The notes: generated by a model not told the origin, from the sequence alone. Shown: positions 36,431 to 47,000, counted from the first letter of the stretch. The stretch is DNA of 64,000 bases from Kineococcus mangrovi (GCF_041320705.1 NZ_JBGGTQ010000001.1:62001-126000); one strand, 5' to 3'. Program-made: numbers and translations.

Positions 36431-37450
36431 GTGACCACGACGAGCGCACTCCCCGGCAGCCACCCCGCCGAGTCCCCGACGCTGGACCCCCACGACCTGC
36501 CCGCCGCGCTCGAGAGGTTGCGCAGCGTCGCCGACGACCTCGCCGTCGCCGTCGACCGCGTCATCCAGGGCAAGGACGAGACGGTGCGGCTGGCGCTGAC
36601 GGTCCTGTTCTCCGAGGGCCACCTGCTGGTGGAGGACGTCCCCGGTGTCGGCAAGACGATGCTGGCCAAGTCGCTGGCGCGCGCGATCGACGGGAGCGTG
36701 CGGCGCATCCAGTTCACCCCGGACCTGCTGCCCAGCGACGTCACCGGGTCGAGCATCTGGAACCAGGAGCGGGCCACGTTCGAGTTCCGCCCCGGGGCGG
36801 TCTTCGCCAACGTCGTCATCGGCGACGAGATCAACCGGGCCTCGCCCAAGACCCAGTCGGCGCTGCTGGAGTGCATGGAGGAGGGGCAGGTCACGGTCGA
36901 CGGGACGACGTGGCAGCTGGACCGGCCCTTCATCGTCTTCGCCACGCAGAACCCCGTCGAGATGGACGGCACCTACCCCCTGCCCGAGGCCCAGCGCGAC
37001 CGCTTCGCCGCCCGCATCTCCATGGGGTACCCCTCCGTCGACGCGGAGCTGACGATGCTCAGCGAGCACGGGGTCACCGACCCCCTGGACGCGGTCACCC
37101 CCGTCGTGGACGTCGCCGAGGTGCGGGCGCTGTCGCGGGCCGTGCGCAGCGTGCACGCCGCCGAGGCGCTCAAGCAGTACGTCGTGGACCTCGTGCGCCG
37201 CACTCGCTCCCACCCCGACCTGCGCCTCGGCGCGTCCCCGCGCGCCGCCCTGCACCTGCTGCGCACCGCGCGGTCGCGCGCGGCGCTGGAGGGCCGGGAC
37301 CACGTGCTGCCCGACGACGTCCAGGCCCTCGCGGTCCCCGTCGTCGCCCACCGCCTGCTGCTGACCGCCGACGCGCTGCTCGCCGGACGGGACGGCGCCG
37401 ACGTCGTCACGGACGTGCTCCGCACGACGGCGCTCCCCTCGCCCCGGTGA
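36431..37450 (+). CDS. MoxR-family AAA+ ATPase
   Basis: 339 aa. Walker A VEDVPGVGKTMLAKSLARAI (about 68-87), Walker B VVIGDEINRASPKTQSALLE, sensor 1 FIVFATQNPVEMDGTYPLPE and the C-terminal lid (LGASPRAALHLLRTARSRA). MoxR ATPases act as chaperones for metal or von Willebrand factor proteins and typically pair with DUF58 proteins, as here. GTG 36431 follows GAGGG. It leads a three-gene operon with the DUF58 and transglutaminase genes; 10 nt separate it from the next gene. Confidence 0.93.
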   Translation: MTTTSALPGSHPAESPTLDPHDLPAALERLRSVADDLAVAVDRVIQGKDETVRLALTVLFSEGHLLVEDVPGVGKTMLAKSLARAIDGSVRRIQFTPDLLPSDVTGSSIWNQERATFEFRPGAVFANVVIGDEINRASPKTQSALLECMEEGQVTVDGTTWQLDRPFIVFATQNPVEMDGTYPLPEAQRDRFAARISMGYPSVDAELTMLSEHGVTDPLDAVTPVVDVAEVRALSRAVRSVHAAEALKQYVVDLVRRTRSHPDLRLGASPRAALHLLRTARSRAALEGRDHVLPDDVQALAVPVVAHRLLLTADALLAGRDGADVVTDVLRTTALPSPR

Positions 37451-37460
37451 GCGGGCCCCG

Positions 37461-38771
37461 GTGAGGGCCGGCGCCACCCGCCCCACGGCCCGCGGCTGGG
37501 CCTTCTGCGTGGTGGGTCTGCTCGCGCTCGTGGGTGCTCCCGCCCTCGGCCAGCGCGACATCCTGCGCATCGGGGTGCTCCTGCTCGTGCTGGTCCTCGT
37601 CGCGGCGTGGTCCACCCACCGCGCGGTGCGGACCCTCGAGCTGGTGTCGAGGTCGAAGGACGAGCTCGTCGAAGCGGGGGTGACGAGCACGGTGCGCCTC
37701 GAGGTGCTCGGCCGGGCCGGAGCGGGGGTCCGGCTCGTCCTCGAGGACGCCGTCCCGCTGGCGCTCGGCGGCACGGCGCGACTGCCCGTGCCCCGGCTGC
37801 GGGAGGGAGAGACCCTCGACCTGGAGTACAGGGTCAGGTCGGAGGTCCGGGGGTCCTACCCGCTCGGCCCGGCGAGCGTCGTGGCGGGTGATCTCTTCGG
37901 TCTCGTCCGTGCCCGCCGGGTGCTGGGCACCCCGGTGGTGCTCGACGTGCTGCCGCGCGTGCACCCCCTCACGGAGCTGTCGCTGGGCGAGCTGGGCGGG
38001 ACCCGCGGGTCGTCCGGCGGTGCGTCCGCCGCGGCCGCCCCCGACGACGCGTCCATCCGCGAGTACCGCGTCGGCGACGACCTGCGGCGCGTGCACTGGC
38101 GCTCCACGGCCCGCCGGGGCACCGTCATGGTCCGCTTGGACGAGCACCCTGGCCGCCCCGACGTCGTCGTCCTGCTCGACACCCGCGAGGGTGCGCACCG
38201 TGGTCGGGGCGCGGGGTCCTCCCTGGAGTGGGCCGTCAGCGCGGCGGCCTCCGCCACCGCCCACCTGCAGCGGCGCCGGCACCGCGTCCGGCTGCTGCAC
38301 GACGGCGCCTACGACCCCCCGAGCGAGCTGGACGAGACGTCGGCCGCCCGGGGGATCATGCGTTCCCTCGCCCGGCTGGGTACCGGCGCCCGGGACGGCC
38401 TGGCCCGCTCCGTGACCGAGCTCGGCCGGACCGAGGCGACGCTGCTCGTCGCCGTCCTGGGCGACGTCGACGAGGACGACGTGGCCCCCCTGCTCGCAGC
38501 CCGCCCCCTGGGGGTGCCGGCCCTCGCGGTGCTCCTGCGGACCGGGGACTGGGCCTCGGCACCGGCTGCGCGCGCCCGCGGCGAGCGGGACGACCGGACC
38601 GGCCCGGACCGCCTCGACCGGGCGCGGCTGGTGCTGTCCCGGGCGGGGTGGCGGACCGCCGTCGCCGGACCCGAGGACACCGTCCCGCAGGTGTGGGCGC
38701 GGTTGACGCGCCTGGACGCGCGGAGCGACCATCCGTCGTCGCCCCCACCCGCCAGGGAGGTCCCCTCGTGA
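37461..38771 (+). CDS. DUF58 domain protein
   Basis: 436 aa. Two N-terminal hydrophobic helices (WAFCVVGLLALVGAPAL; ILRIGVLLLVLVLVAAW), then a beta domain and the DUF58 signature SIREYRVGDDLRRVHWRS with TARRG (about 195-217). The following VVVLLDTREG resembles a vWA-like fold start, but the full MIDAS DxSxS is not visible (DTREG), so metal binding is uncertain. DUF58 proteins are operon partners of MoxR and transglutaminase genes. Start GTG 37461; the stop overlaps the next gene as GTGA. Confidence 0.9.
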   Translation: MRAGATRPTARGWAFCVVGLLALVGAPALGQRDILRIGVLLLVLVLVAAWSTHRAVRTLELVSRSKDELVEAGVTSTVRLEVLGRAGAGVRLVLEDAVPLALGGTARLPVPRLREGETLDLEYRVRSEVRGSYPLGPASVVAGDLFGLVRARRVLGTPVVLDVLPRVHPLTELSLGELGGTRGSSGGASAAAAPDDASIREYRVGDDLRRVHWRSTARRGTVMVRLDEHPGRPDVVVLLDTREGAHRGRGAGSSLEWAVSAAASATAHLQRRRHRVRLLHDGAYDPPSELDETSAARGIMRSLARLGTGARDGLARSVTELGRTEATLLVAVLGDVDEDDVAPLLAARPLGVPALAVLLRTGDWASAPAARARGERDDRTGPDRLDRARLVLSRAGWRTAVAGPEDTVPQVWARLTRLDARSDHPSSPPPAREVPS

Positions 38772-41065
38772 CCCGCAGTGCCCGGACCGCCCTGTGGGCC
38801 GCCGCCGCCAGCGCCGCGGCCGTGCTCACGCTGAACCCGCTCGTCGTGTCCTCGGGGTGGCTCGTCGGGGCGTTCGGGATCGTCTTCGCCGTCGTCGGGG
38901 CCGGTCTCCTCGTCCGGGGCCTGTTCCACCGGCCGGGACTGGCCGTCGCGGTCCAGGGACTCGTCGTCCTGCTCGTCGTCGTGCTGCTCTTCAACGGCGG
39001 GACCGCCCCGCTCGGGGTGGTCCCCACCCCCGCGACCGTCGACCGGCTCGTGCAGCTGGCCACCGACGGCGTCCAGGTCGTCCAGCGCTACAGCGTCCCG
39101 GCCGTCGACCTGCGCGGGCTGCGCCTGCTGCTGGTCGCCGGGGCCGGGCTGGTCGCCTTCGCCGTCGACCTGTTCGCGGTGACGCTGCGGCAGCCGGCCC
39201 TGGCCGGGTTGCCCCTGCTGGGGGTGCTGGCCGTGCCGCTGGCCCTCGCGCCCGGCGGGTCCGGCGCCGTCGCCTTCGTGCTCGCCGGCGTCCCCTACCT
39301 CGTGCTGCTCGCCGGCGACCGCGGGACCCCCGCCCGCCACCCGCGGTCCGGGCGGTCCGGGCGGTCGGTGACCGGGGTGACCGCGAGCGCCACGGCCGCC
39401 GTCGCCCTCGTGGCCGCCGTCGCCGTGCCGGCCGCCGTCCCGGGGCTGGACGAGCGGCCGCTGACGATCGACACCGGGCCGGGCGACACCATCGCCGTCA
39501 TCAACCCGATCCTCAACCTCAAGGCGTCGCTGGGTGCCCGTTCGGACGCGACGATCGTCACGTACGCGACGGACGAGCCGGACCCCGCACCGCTGCGGAT
39601 CGTGACGGCCGACGTGTTCGACGGGCAGACCTGGGCACCGAGCACCGGCGCCGACATCCCGCGCCGGCAGCGGGTGCAGGACGGGCTGAGCCCGGCACCG
39701 GGGCTGTCCGACGCCGTCCGGGACCAGTCCGTGGTCCGGAGCACGCAGATCTCGATCCGCGGCCTGGACCAGACGTACCTGCCGCTGCCGTACCCCGCGC
39801 TGCGCGTCGACATCGCCGGGAACTGGCTGTACGAGACCGACAGCCTGAACGTCGTCGGGGACGGGGAGACGACCCGCGGCCGGCAGTACACCGTGACGCA
39901 CCTGGAGGTGCAGCCGACGGAGGAGGAGCTGCGGGCCGCCCCGCCGGCACCCGGTGACGTCCAGGAGCGGTACACGGAGCTGCCGCAGCTGCCGGCGGTC
40001 GTCGCCGACACGGCGCAGCAGGTCACGGCGGGTGCGACGAACGCCTACGAGCGGGCCGCGCTGCTGCAGCGGTACTTCCGCTCCAGCGGCGGTTTCACGT
40101 ACTCCACGACGGCCCCCAACGACGGCGGGAGCGACGCGGTCGCGACGTTCCTGTCGGAGAAGTCGGGGTTCTGCGTGCAGTTCGCCTCGGCCATGGCGGT
40201 GATGGCGCGCTCGTTGCAGATCCCGGCCCGCGTGGCCATCGGCTTCCTGCCGGGCCGGGAGACGCAGACCGGGCAGGACGGCGCGCTGAGCCGGTGGCGC
40301 ATCAGCGCCCAGGACGCGCACGCGTGGCCGGAGCTGTTCTTCGAGGGTGTGGGCTGGGTGCGGTTCGAGCCCACCCCGGCGACCCGCACGGGTCAGTCCC
40401 CGGGGTACTCCGTGCCGCAGGTCGCCACGGAGCCCCCGGTCCAGGGGCAGACGGGGGCGACGCCCCCGCCCGCGGCGAGCAGCGCGCCCAGCGCGTCGGC
40501 GAGCACGAGCACGGCGACCGCGACCGGCCCCGCCGCCGCGGCGGCACCCACGGGGTGGGACCGCTTCCTGGGCCTGCCGTGGGGATGGATCCTCGGCGCG
40601 CTGCTCCTGCTCGTCGCCGTCCTGACCCCCTGGGTCTCGACCGCGCTGCTGACCCGGCGGCGGTGGGCCGGGGTCACGGGCGCGGCGTCGTCCGCGGAGG
40701 CGGCCTGGGCGGAGCTGGACGACCGCGTCCACGACCTCGGTGTCAGCTGGCCCCCCTCGACGACCCCGCGGCAGCGGGCGGTGGGCCTGTCGGAGTTCGC
40801 GGGAGCCGGTTCACCGGCCGCGGACCAGCTGGCCCGGTTGCGCGCGGCCGTGGAGAGCGCCCGCTTCGGGCCGGGCTCGGGCGCCGGGGGCGGGGTGCTG
40901 GTGGCCCAGCGCACCGACCGGCAGGTGGGCCGGCTCGTGCGGGCCGACGTCGACGCCGTCGTCGAGGCCGTCGGCGCGCAGCGGTCGCGGTGGGTGCGGT
41001 GGCGGGCACGGCTGTTCCCCACGGCCGGGGTGCGGCGGGCGCTGGACTGGTGGGACCGGGACTGA
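38768..41065 (+). CDS. Membrane transglutaminase-like protein (TgpA type)
   Basis: 765 aa. About six N-terminal transmembrane helices (residues 5-230), an extracytoplasmic transglutaminase-like domain, a Ser/Ala/Thr-rich linker (about 565-590), one more helix (LPWGWILGALLLLVAVLTPW) and a DUF4129-like cytoplasmic tail. Catalytic Cys is in EKSGFCVQFASAMAVMAR (about 467) and His in SAQDAHAWPELFFEGVGWVR (about 517); the third residue is probably in FEPTP. TgpA-like proteins have crosslinking or peptidase activity in the envelope; the substrate here is unknown. It completes the MoxR operon and is coupled by GTGA. Confidence 0.92.
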   Translation: MTRSARTALWAAAASAAAVLTLNPLVVSSGWLVGAFGIVFAVVGAGLLVRGLFHRPGLAVAVQGLVVLLVVVLLFNGGTAPLGVVPTPATVDRLVQLATDGVQVVQRYSVPAVDLRGLRLLLVAGAGLVAFAVDLFAVTLRQPALAGLPLLGVLAVPLALAPGGSGAVAFVLAGVPYLVLLAGDRGTPARHPRSGRSGRSVTGVTASATAAVALVAAVAVPAAVPGLDERPLTIDTGPGDTIAVINPILNLKASLGARSDATIVTYATDEPDPAPLRIVTADVFDGQTWAPSTGADIPRRQRVQDGLSPAPGLSDAVRDQSVVRSTQISIRGLDQTYLPLPYPALRVDIAGNWLYETDSLNVVGDGETTRGRQYTVTHLEVQPTEEELRAAPPAPGDVQERYTELPQLPAVVADTAQQVTAGATNAYERAALLQRYFRSSGGFTYSTTAPNDGGSDAVATFLSEKSGFCVQFASAMAVMARSLQIPARVAIGFLPGRETQTGQDGALSRWRISAQDAHAWPELFFEGVGWVRFEPTPATRTGQSPGYSVPQVATEPPVQGQTGATPPPAASSAPSASASTSTATATGPAAAAAPTGWDRFLGLPWGWILGALLLLVAVLTPWVSTALLTRRRWAGVTGAASSAEAAWAELDDRVHDLGVSWPPSTTPRQRAVGLSEFAGAGSPAADQLARLRAAVESARFGPGSGAGGGVLVAQRTDRQVGRLVRADVDAVVEAVGAQRSRWVRWRARLFPTAGVRRALDWWDRD

Positions 41066-41160
41066 CGCCCGTTCCCGGGCGGGCCGCTGCGGCCGTTCAC
41101 CGGGCCGTGGCGCCGGGGTGCTGTGGCCCAGCCCGGGCCCGCCGAGACGGAGAGGCAGAA

Positions 41161-41191
41161 CGGGCGTCGTGGGAGGTTCCCACGACGCCCG
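41161..41191. terminator. Bidirectional hairpin terminator
   Basis: A perfect 14-bp inverted repeat (arms cgggcgtcgtggga at 41161-41174 and its complement at 41178-41191, loop ggt) sits between two convergent genes ending at 41065 (+) and 41229 (-). Confidence 0.85.
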
Positions 41192-41228
41192 CTGCGAGCT
41201 CACCGCCGCGCGGGCGGTGAGGACGACT

Positions 41229-41627
41229 TCACCACTGACCGCGTCTGCGGTCCCAGCGCTGCTCGAACCGTTCCATGAACGATCCGCTGCGCCGCGACTT
41301 CCCCGTCCGCGGCGGACGCGGAGCGCCCGTGGTGGGAGGCTGCCCACCGGCCGCGCCCGTCGTTCCCCGAGCCGGTGAGAAGGCCCAGATCGTGCCGGCG
41401 AGCATGACGATGAAACCGCCCGCCCCCAACCAGATCTGACTCGTGCTGGCCCCGATGATGAGGAGCACGAGGCCCACCACGACGGCAGCGATGCCGATGA
41501 GGAGACGACGCCTGGCGGCGCGTCCGTGGCGGGAACCTTTCATGGCGTTGGCGAACTTGGGATCGTCCGCGGACAGCGCACGTTCCATCTGCTCGAGCAG
41601 ACGCTGCTCATGCTCCGAGAGCGGCAC
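41229..41627 (-). CDS. DUF3040 membrane protein
   Basis: 132 aa. VPLSEHEQRLLEQMERALSA at the N-terminus is the DUF3040 signature, followed by two hydrophobic helices (LLIGIAAVVVGLVLLIIGAS and WLGAGGFIVMLAGTIWAF) and a basic Arg/Gly/Pro tail. It is found beside the dcw cluster and dinB in actinobacteria; function unknown. GTG 41627 has a perfect AGGAGG 6 nt upstream. A promoter-like TATCCT lies at 41661-41666. Confidence 0.9.
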   Translation of the reverse strand: MPLSEHEQRLLEQMERALSADDPKFANAMKGSRHGRAARRRLLIGIAAVVVGLVLLIIGASTSQIWLGAGGFIVMLAGTIWAFSPARGTTGAAGGQPPTTGAPRPPRTGKSRRSGSFMERFEQRWDRRRGQW

Positions 41628-41660
41628 CTGTACCTCCTGGCGTGCGCACGTTGTCGTCCA

Positions 41661-41689
41661 AGGATATGTCCCTGCAGCGATGGGCGAAA
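41661..41689 (-). promoter_or_regulatory. Putative promoter of the DUF3040 gene
   Basis: On the minus strand TATCCT (41661-41666) fits TANNNT; TTTCGC (41684-41689) 17 bp upstream is a weak -35. The expected start lies about 25-30 nt before the GTG, which fits a leader containing AGGAGG. Confidence 0.45.
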
Positions 41690-41839
41690 CTCGACTTACC
41701 ACATCGTCCCCCACCCGAGGTCGTGCTGTGGCGCAGACGGCGCGTCTCGTCCCCCGGACGGGAGAACGACGCAGGGTCGTCACCGGTTCCACCGCAGGTC
41801 ACGGACGTGCACCGTCCGGGTGGGGGCACCGCTGCGCCG

Positions 41840-43066
41840 TCACCGGGGCCCCAGCAGGGTGGCCGGTCTCACACTCCCGGCACCGAAGCGGGCGCTCGCG
41901 CGGTCCACCGCCCCGTCGGCGTCGCGCCAGCCGTGGGCGCGCTCCCCCAGGACCAGCTGCCGCGGTGCCGTGGCCGAGTCCGCCAACCCCTCGAGCCGGA
42001 CGCCGACGAGCCGCAACCGGGCCCGCTCCAGGGCGAGACCGTCGAACAGGTCGCGCGCGGTGGCGTGGATCTCGCGGGTCACGTCGGTGCGTTCGCGCAG
42101 GGTGCGGGAGCGGGTGATCGTCGTGAAGTCGGCGAACCGGACCTTCAGGACGACCGTCCGCCCGGCCACCCCCTGGGCCCGGGCCCGGGAGGCGGTCCGC
42201 TCGGCCAGGCGCAGCAGCTCGCGGTGCACGAACCGGGGGTCGTCGACGTCCCGGGGGAACGTCTCCTCCGAGCCGATGCTGCGTTCGGGGACCGAGGCGA
42301 CGACACGGCGTTCGTCCCGCCCCCAGGCCAGGGCGTGCAGGTGCCGGCCGGTCGACTCGCCCAGCCCGCGGACCAGCGTGGCGAGGGGGGTGTGCGCGAT
42401 GTCGGCGACCGTGCCCAGCCCGAGCCGCCCCAGCGCCTCGGCGGTGCGCTCCCCGACTCCCCACAACGCCGCGACGGGCAGGGCGTGCAGGAAGGGCACC
42501 GTCTGGGCGTGCGGGACGACCAGCAGCCCGTCGGGCTTGGCCCCGCCGGAGGCCAGCTTGGCGACGAACTTCGTCGAGGCCACCCCCACCGAGCAGGTGA
42601 TGCCCTGCTCGTCGGCGACCCGGTCGCGCAGCAGCTCACCGATCCGGGTGGGGCTGCCGAGCCGGCGGACCGCGCCGGACACGTCGAGGAACGCCTCGTC
42701 GAGGCTGAGCGGTTCGACGACGGGGGTGACCGCGCGGAACACCTCCATGACCCCCGCCGAGATCCGGGAGTAGTCCTCGTGGTGGGGCGCGAGGACGGTC
42801 GCGGCCGGGCACAGCCGCCGGGCGCGGGCCATCGGCATCGCCGCGTGGACGCCGTACCGGCGCGCCTCGTAGGTGGCCGACAGCACCACGCCCCGGTCGC
42901 CCCCGCCGACGATGACGGGGGTGCCGAGCAGGTCGGGCCGGCGGAGCAGTTCGACGGAGGCGTAGAACGCGTCCATGTCGACGTGCAGCACCGTGCACCC
43001 GGTGTCGTCGTCGCCCAGGCCCCCACCGCTCGAGGGGTCCGGGCGCACGAGCTGACGGCGGCTCAC
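41840..43066 (-). CDS. dinB: Y-family DNA polymerase IV
   Basis: 408 aa translesion polymerase. Catalytic residues are in VLHVDMDAFYASVELLRRPD (first Asp) and PLSLDEAFLDVSGA (Asp-Glu). YEARRYGVHAAMPMARARRL and CSVGVASTKFVAKLASGGAKP are the palm/fingers signatures, with an HhH motif (ALWGVGERTAEALGRLG) and a little-finger domain. No beta-clamp peptide is obvious at the C-terminus. Start GTG 43066. No SOS box was found near it, unlike the dnaE2 cassette. Confidence 0.94.
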   Translation of the reverse strand: MSRRQLVRPDPSSGGGLGDDDTGCTVLHVDMDAFYASVELLRRPDLLGTPVIVGGGDRGVVLSATYEARRYGVHAAMPMARARRLCPAATVLAPHHEDYSRISAGVMEVFRAVTPVVEPLSLDEAFLDVSGAVRRLGSPTRIGELLRDRVADEQGITCSVGVASTKFVAKLASGGAKPDGLLVVPHAQTVPFLHALPVAALWGVGERTAEALGRLGLGTVADIAHTPLATLVRGLGESTGRHLHALAWGRDERRVVASVPERSIGSEETFPRDVDDPRFVHRELLRLAERTASRARAQGVAGRTVVLKVRFADFTTITRSRTLRERTDVTREIHATARDLFDGLALERARLRLVGVRLEGLADSATAPRQLVLGERAHGWRDADGAVDRASARFGAGSVRPATLLGPR

Positions 43067-43129
43067 CGGGCGCTCCCCCGGACCGCTGCGGGGGCGGGGT
43101 CCTCGGGGGCGGGGTCCTCAGGGGCGGGG

Positions 43130-43873
43130 TCAGCGGGTGGCGTGCAGGTGCAGGTGCGCGGCCAGGCCGAGCAGTTCCTCGGTGCCCGCGGCGCGCGACT
43201 CCAGCTCGCGCAGCAGGGTGAGGGCGTCGTCGGACTCGGTGACGGCGGAGGGCACGACGTCGCTGAACGTGCGGGTGCCTTCGACCGCGGTGACGGTGAA
43301 ACCGCCCTGCTCGGCGAGCGCCGTGGCGCCGGCCCGGTCGAAGCGCCGGCACAGCGGGTCGCTCGGACCCCAGCGGTGCTCCTCGCCGGACAGGACGTGC
43401 AGGGCCTGCCCGAGCTGACCGGCCAGGACGCGGGCCAGGACGCTGGCCGGCCACTGGGCGACGAGGAGGCTGAGCCGCCCGCCGGGGCGGAGCGTCTCGT
43501 GGGCGGCGCGCAGGGCGGCGGCGGGGTCGTCGACGACCTCCAGGACGCCGTGGCAGAGCAGCACGTCGACGCTGCCGGGGGCCAGGAGGGCGGACAGCTC
43601 GGTCGCGTCCCCCTGCAGCGCGCGGACCCGGTCGGACAGGCCGGCCTCGGCGGTGCGGCGTTCCAGCGCGGCGAGCGCGTCGGGTGAGGGGTCGACGACC
43701 ACGACGCGGTGCCCGAGGGCCGCCACGCGCACCGCGAGGCCACCGGTGCCGCCACCGAGGTCGACGACGGTGAGCTCGGTGGCCCCCAGGTCCGCGCTCG
43801 CTGCGGCGAGCAGGCGCTGGACCCCTTCCCAGAGGACCGTCGACGTGCGGGGGCGGCCCCGTTCCTTCGCCAC
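43130..43873 (-). CDS. Class I SAM-dependent methyltransferase
   Basis: 247 aa. Motif I VVDLGGGTGGLAVRVAALG (about 36-55), VVVVDPSPDALAALERR as motif II, LQGDATELSALL and VDVLLCHGVLEVVDDPAAAL as later motifs, typical of Methyltransf_11/25. GTG 43873 has GGAGG 6 nt upstream and is preferred over a longer frame running through a 12-bp repeat. It lies upstream of dinB on the same strand, as in other actinobacteria; the substrate is unknown. Confidence 0.85.
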   Translation of the reverse strand: MAKERGRPRTSTVLWEGVQRLLAAASADLGATELTVVDLGGGTGGLAVRVAALGHRVVVVDPSPDALAALERRTAEAGLSDRVRALQGDATELSALLAPGSVDVLLCHGVLEVVDDPAAALRAAHETLRPGGRLSLLVAQWPASVLARVLAGQLGQALHVLSGEEHRWGPSDPLCRRFDRAGATALAEQGGFTVTAVEGTRTFSDVVPSAVTESDDALTLLRELESRAAGTEELLGLAAHLHLHATR

Positions 43874-43887
43874 TCGTTCCTCCAGCC

Positions 43888-43935
43888 TCGTGCGGGTCCT
43901 CGTGCGGACCCCCGTGCGGATCCCCGTGCCGGTCG
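43888..43935. repeat. 12-bp degenerate tandem repeat
   Basis: Four units of the form YCGTGCGGNYCC follow one another in the leader of the methyltransferase gene, and similar units decay beyond. The repeat reads as Arg/Thr codons in the frame upstream of the chosen start, which is why that extension was not accepted. Confidence 0.6.
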
Positions 43936-44015
43936 TGGTGCGCCCGGCACTGCGCGCCCCCACCCTAGACACCCCGGCCCGACACGGCCGTGCCCCTGCG
44001 GCCCCACGTCCCCGG

Positions 44016-47000
44016 TCACCTCCCCGAGCTGCCGGAGCTGGAGTGCCAGAGCTTGCGCTCGGGCACGGCGCCGGACGGCGGCGCGGCGGCGCGGGCGAGG
44101 GAGCGGGAGTTGCGGGTGTCCTCCCCCGCCGGTGCGAGGTCGGCGTACGGCGACTGGCGGAAACCGCTGGCGTGCACCAGGATGCGCCGCCGGACCGTCC
44201 CCCCGGCGGCCGGGCCGTGCTCGCGCGGGTGCGTGGGGGGTGCGGCCACGACCGGCCGGCTGGACCGGCTCGCGGCCGCGCCCCGCGTCGCGGCGCGGGA
44301 GTACCCGGGGTCCGGGGCGGCGGCGACGACCGCGTGGACGGCCCCGATCCCTCCGGCCGTCCAGGCGTCCCACAAGGCCGGCAGTTCCCAGGCGCCGGTG
44401 GCCCGCAGCGACACCCCGCGCGGGCCGGTCCGCCGCAGGACGCCCCGCACCACGAGCAGCCAGGAGTGGAACACCGTCGCCGCGTAGGGCCCCTGGGCGT
44501 CCTCGAAGAAGGTGGCGTCCAGGGGGCCGGTGGTGTCGTCGAGGGTGAGGAAGACGACCCGGCGCCCGGATCGGACGGGCGGGGTCTGGGTGGCGACCTT
44601 CACCCCGGCGACGAGGAGTTCCGCGCGGCTGCGCCGGGACCGCAGGTCGCGGGCGGGGGTGACCCGCAGCGCACGCAGCAGCGGGGTGTAGGGGTCGACG
44701 ACGTGGGCGCTGGCGTCCAGGCCCAGGACGTCGAGCTCGGCGCGGACCCGTTCCGGTCCGGTCATCTCGGGCAGCCCGCCGGGCGTGACCTCCTCGGGGG
44801 CGTCGCCGAGGTCCAGGGCCAGCTGCACCGTGCGGGCGGACTCGCCGACGGGCCGTGGCGCCCGGGACTGGGCGGCTGCGGCCGCGCGCACGTCGAGGGT
44901 CCGCGCCTCGAGCGGTCCGCGGACCTGCCGGGCGCCCACCCGGGCCGGGGCGGTCCCGGCGGAGCGGCTCCAGCGGTCCAGTTCGGCGACCTGCAGCAGC
45001 AGGTCCCGCCGGGTGGCCCGGCCACGGCGCGGCACGGCCTCCCGCGCCCGGCCGACGGGGCGCATCCCGTGCAGGGCGTCCAGCGCGCCGGCGAGGACGA
45101 GGCGTTCGGCGGTGGGGCGGGACGGGCGGGCGCGTTGCCACAGGTCGGCCAGCGACCGGTAGGGCTGCCCGGCGACGATCCGCGCCACCTCGGCCCCGGA
45201 GATCCCCTTGACGTCGGTGAGGGACAGGCGGATGCCGAACCCCGTCCCGTCGGCGACCCCGTCGCCGAGCCCGTCGGGGTTGCGCACCCCCCGGCCACCG
45301 AGCCAGGGGTCGAGGTCCGCGACGTCCTCCACGGCGTCGTCGACGGCGTGCGGTGCGGGCGGGTCGACCCGTTCCACCCGGTAGGTGTCGCCGGAGGCGT
45401 TGACGTCCAGGCCGAGCACGGCGATCCCGAGGTTGCGGGCGTCGTCGAGGATCAACCGCTTGGGGTACATGCCGGGGTCGTGGGTGAGGACCCCGGCGAG
45501 GAACGCCGCCGGGTGGTGGGTCTTGAGCCAGGCCGACTGGTAGGTCGGCAGGGCGAAGGCCGCGGCGTGCGCCTTGCAGAAGCCGAAGGAGGCGAACGCC
45601 GTGAGGACGGCCCAGACCCGGTCCACCGTCTCGGCGGGGTAGCCGTGCTCGAGGGCCCGGCGGCGGAACTGCGGCTCCATCTCCTCCTGGCCGCGCCGGG
45701 TGCCGAGGTGGCGCCGGTACTCGTCGGACAGGGCGAGGTCGTGGCCGGTCAAGGCCGCGATGAGCTCGATGACCTGCTCGTGGAACACGACGACACCGCA
45801 GGTGGGTTCGAGGACGTGCCGGAGCCGCTCGTCGAGGTGCTGGGGTGCGGTCCAGCCCTGCCGGGCCTCCAGGAAGGGGGTCACCATGTCCGACTTGACC
45901 GGTCCGGGCCGGAACAGGGAGATGTCGACGACGATGTCGTCGAAGGTGCGCGGCCCGAACTTGCCGACGAGTTCGCGCTGGCCCGGGGACTCGATCTGGA
46001 AGCAGCCGAGGGTCCGGGTGGACCGGATCAGCGTGTAGGTCGCCGGGTCGTCGAGCGGCACCTGGGCCCGGTCGTCGAGGTCGACCTCCGTCTGCTCGAC
46101 CCGGGCGACCTCCCGCACCGCGTACGCCATGGCGGACTGCATCCGGATGCCGAGGACGTCCAGCTTGAGCAGCCCCATGTCCTCGACGTCGTCCTTGTCG
46201 AACTGGCTCACGGGGAAGCCCTTCCAGCTGGCTTCCACCGGGGTGCGGTCCATGAGCGCGGGGTTGGACAGCACGACGCCGCAGGGGTGCAGGGCGACGT
46301 GGCGCGGGAGGCCGTCGAGGCGTTCGACGAGGTCGAAGAACGCGTCGAGGCGCTCCTCGCCCAGCCCGCTGCGCTGCAGCTCGGGCAGTTCGGCGATGGC
46401 GGTGCGTGCGTCGCGGGCCCGCAGGTGCGGGAACGCGGTGGCGATGGCGTCCACCTCCACCGGCGGCAGCCCCAGCGCCGCCCCGACGTCCCGCACGGCG
46501 TGCCGGACCCGGTAGGTGTCCATCATCGACACGCACGTCACGCGGTCGCCGCCGAACCGGTCCAGGACCGCCGCGTAGACGTCCTCGCGCCGGGCCGACT
46601 CGACGTCGAGGTCGATGTCGGGCAGCTGCCCGCGCCGCGGGTTGAGGAACCGTTCCATGAGCAGCCGGTGCCCGAGGGGTTCGACGTCGGAGATGCCCAG
46701 CAGGTGGTTGACGAGGCTGCCCGCCCCCGAGCCGCGCGCGGCGACCCGGACGCGCATCTCGCGGGTGAGGTCGCAGACGTCGGCGACGGTGAGGAAGTAG
46801 CCGGCGAACCCGACCCGGTCGATGGTCTCGAGCTCGTCCTCCAGGCGGCGCAGGACCCTCGCCTCGAGCGCGGGGTCCGCCCCCGGGTACCGGCGGCCGA
46901 TCCCGCCCTCGCAGCGGGCGCGCAGGACCGCGCCCTGGTCCGCGCCCGGTCCCAGCCCGAGCGCCGCGGCGTCGGGCAGGTGGTGCCGGCCGATGCCGAG

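Noticed and set aside
43874-43972. N-terminal extension of the methyltransferase through the 12-bp repeat
   Set aside because: It would encode a simple Arg/Thr repeat; the GTG at 43873 has a GGAGG site at proper spacing.
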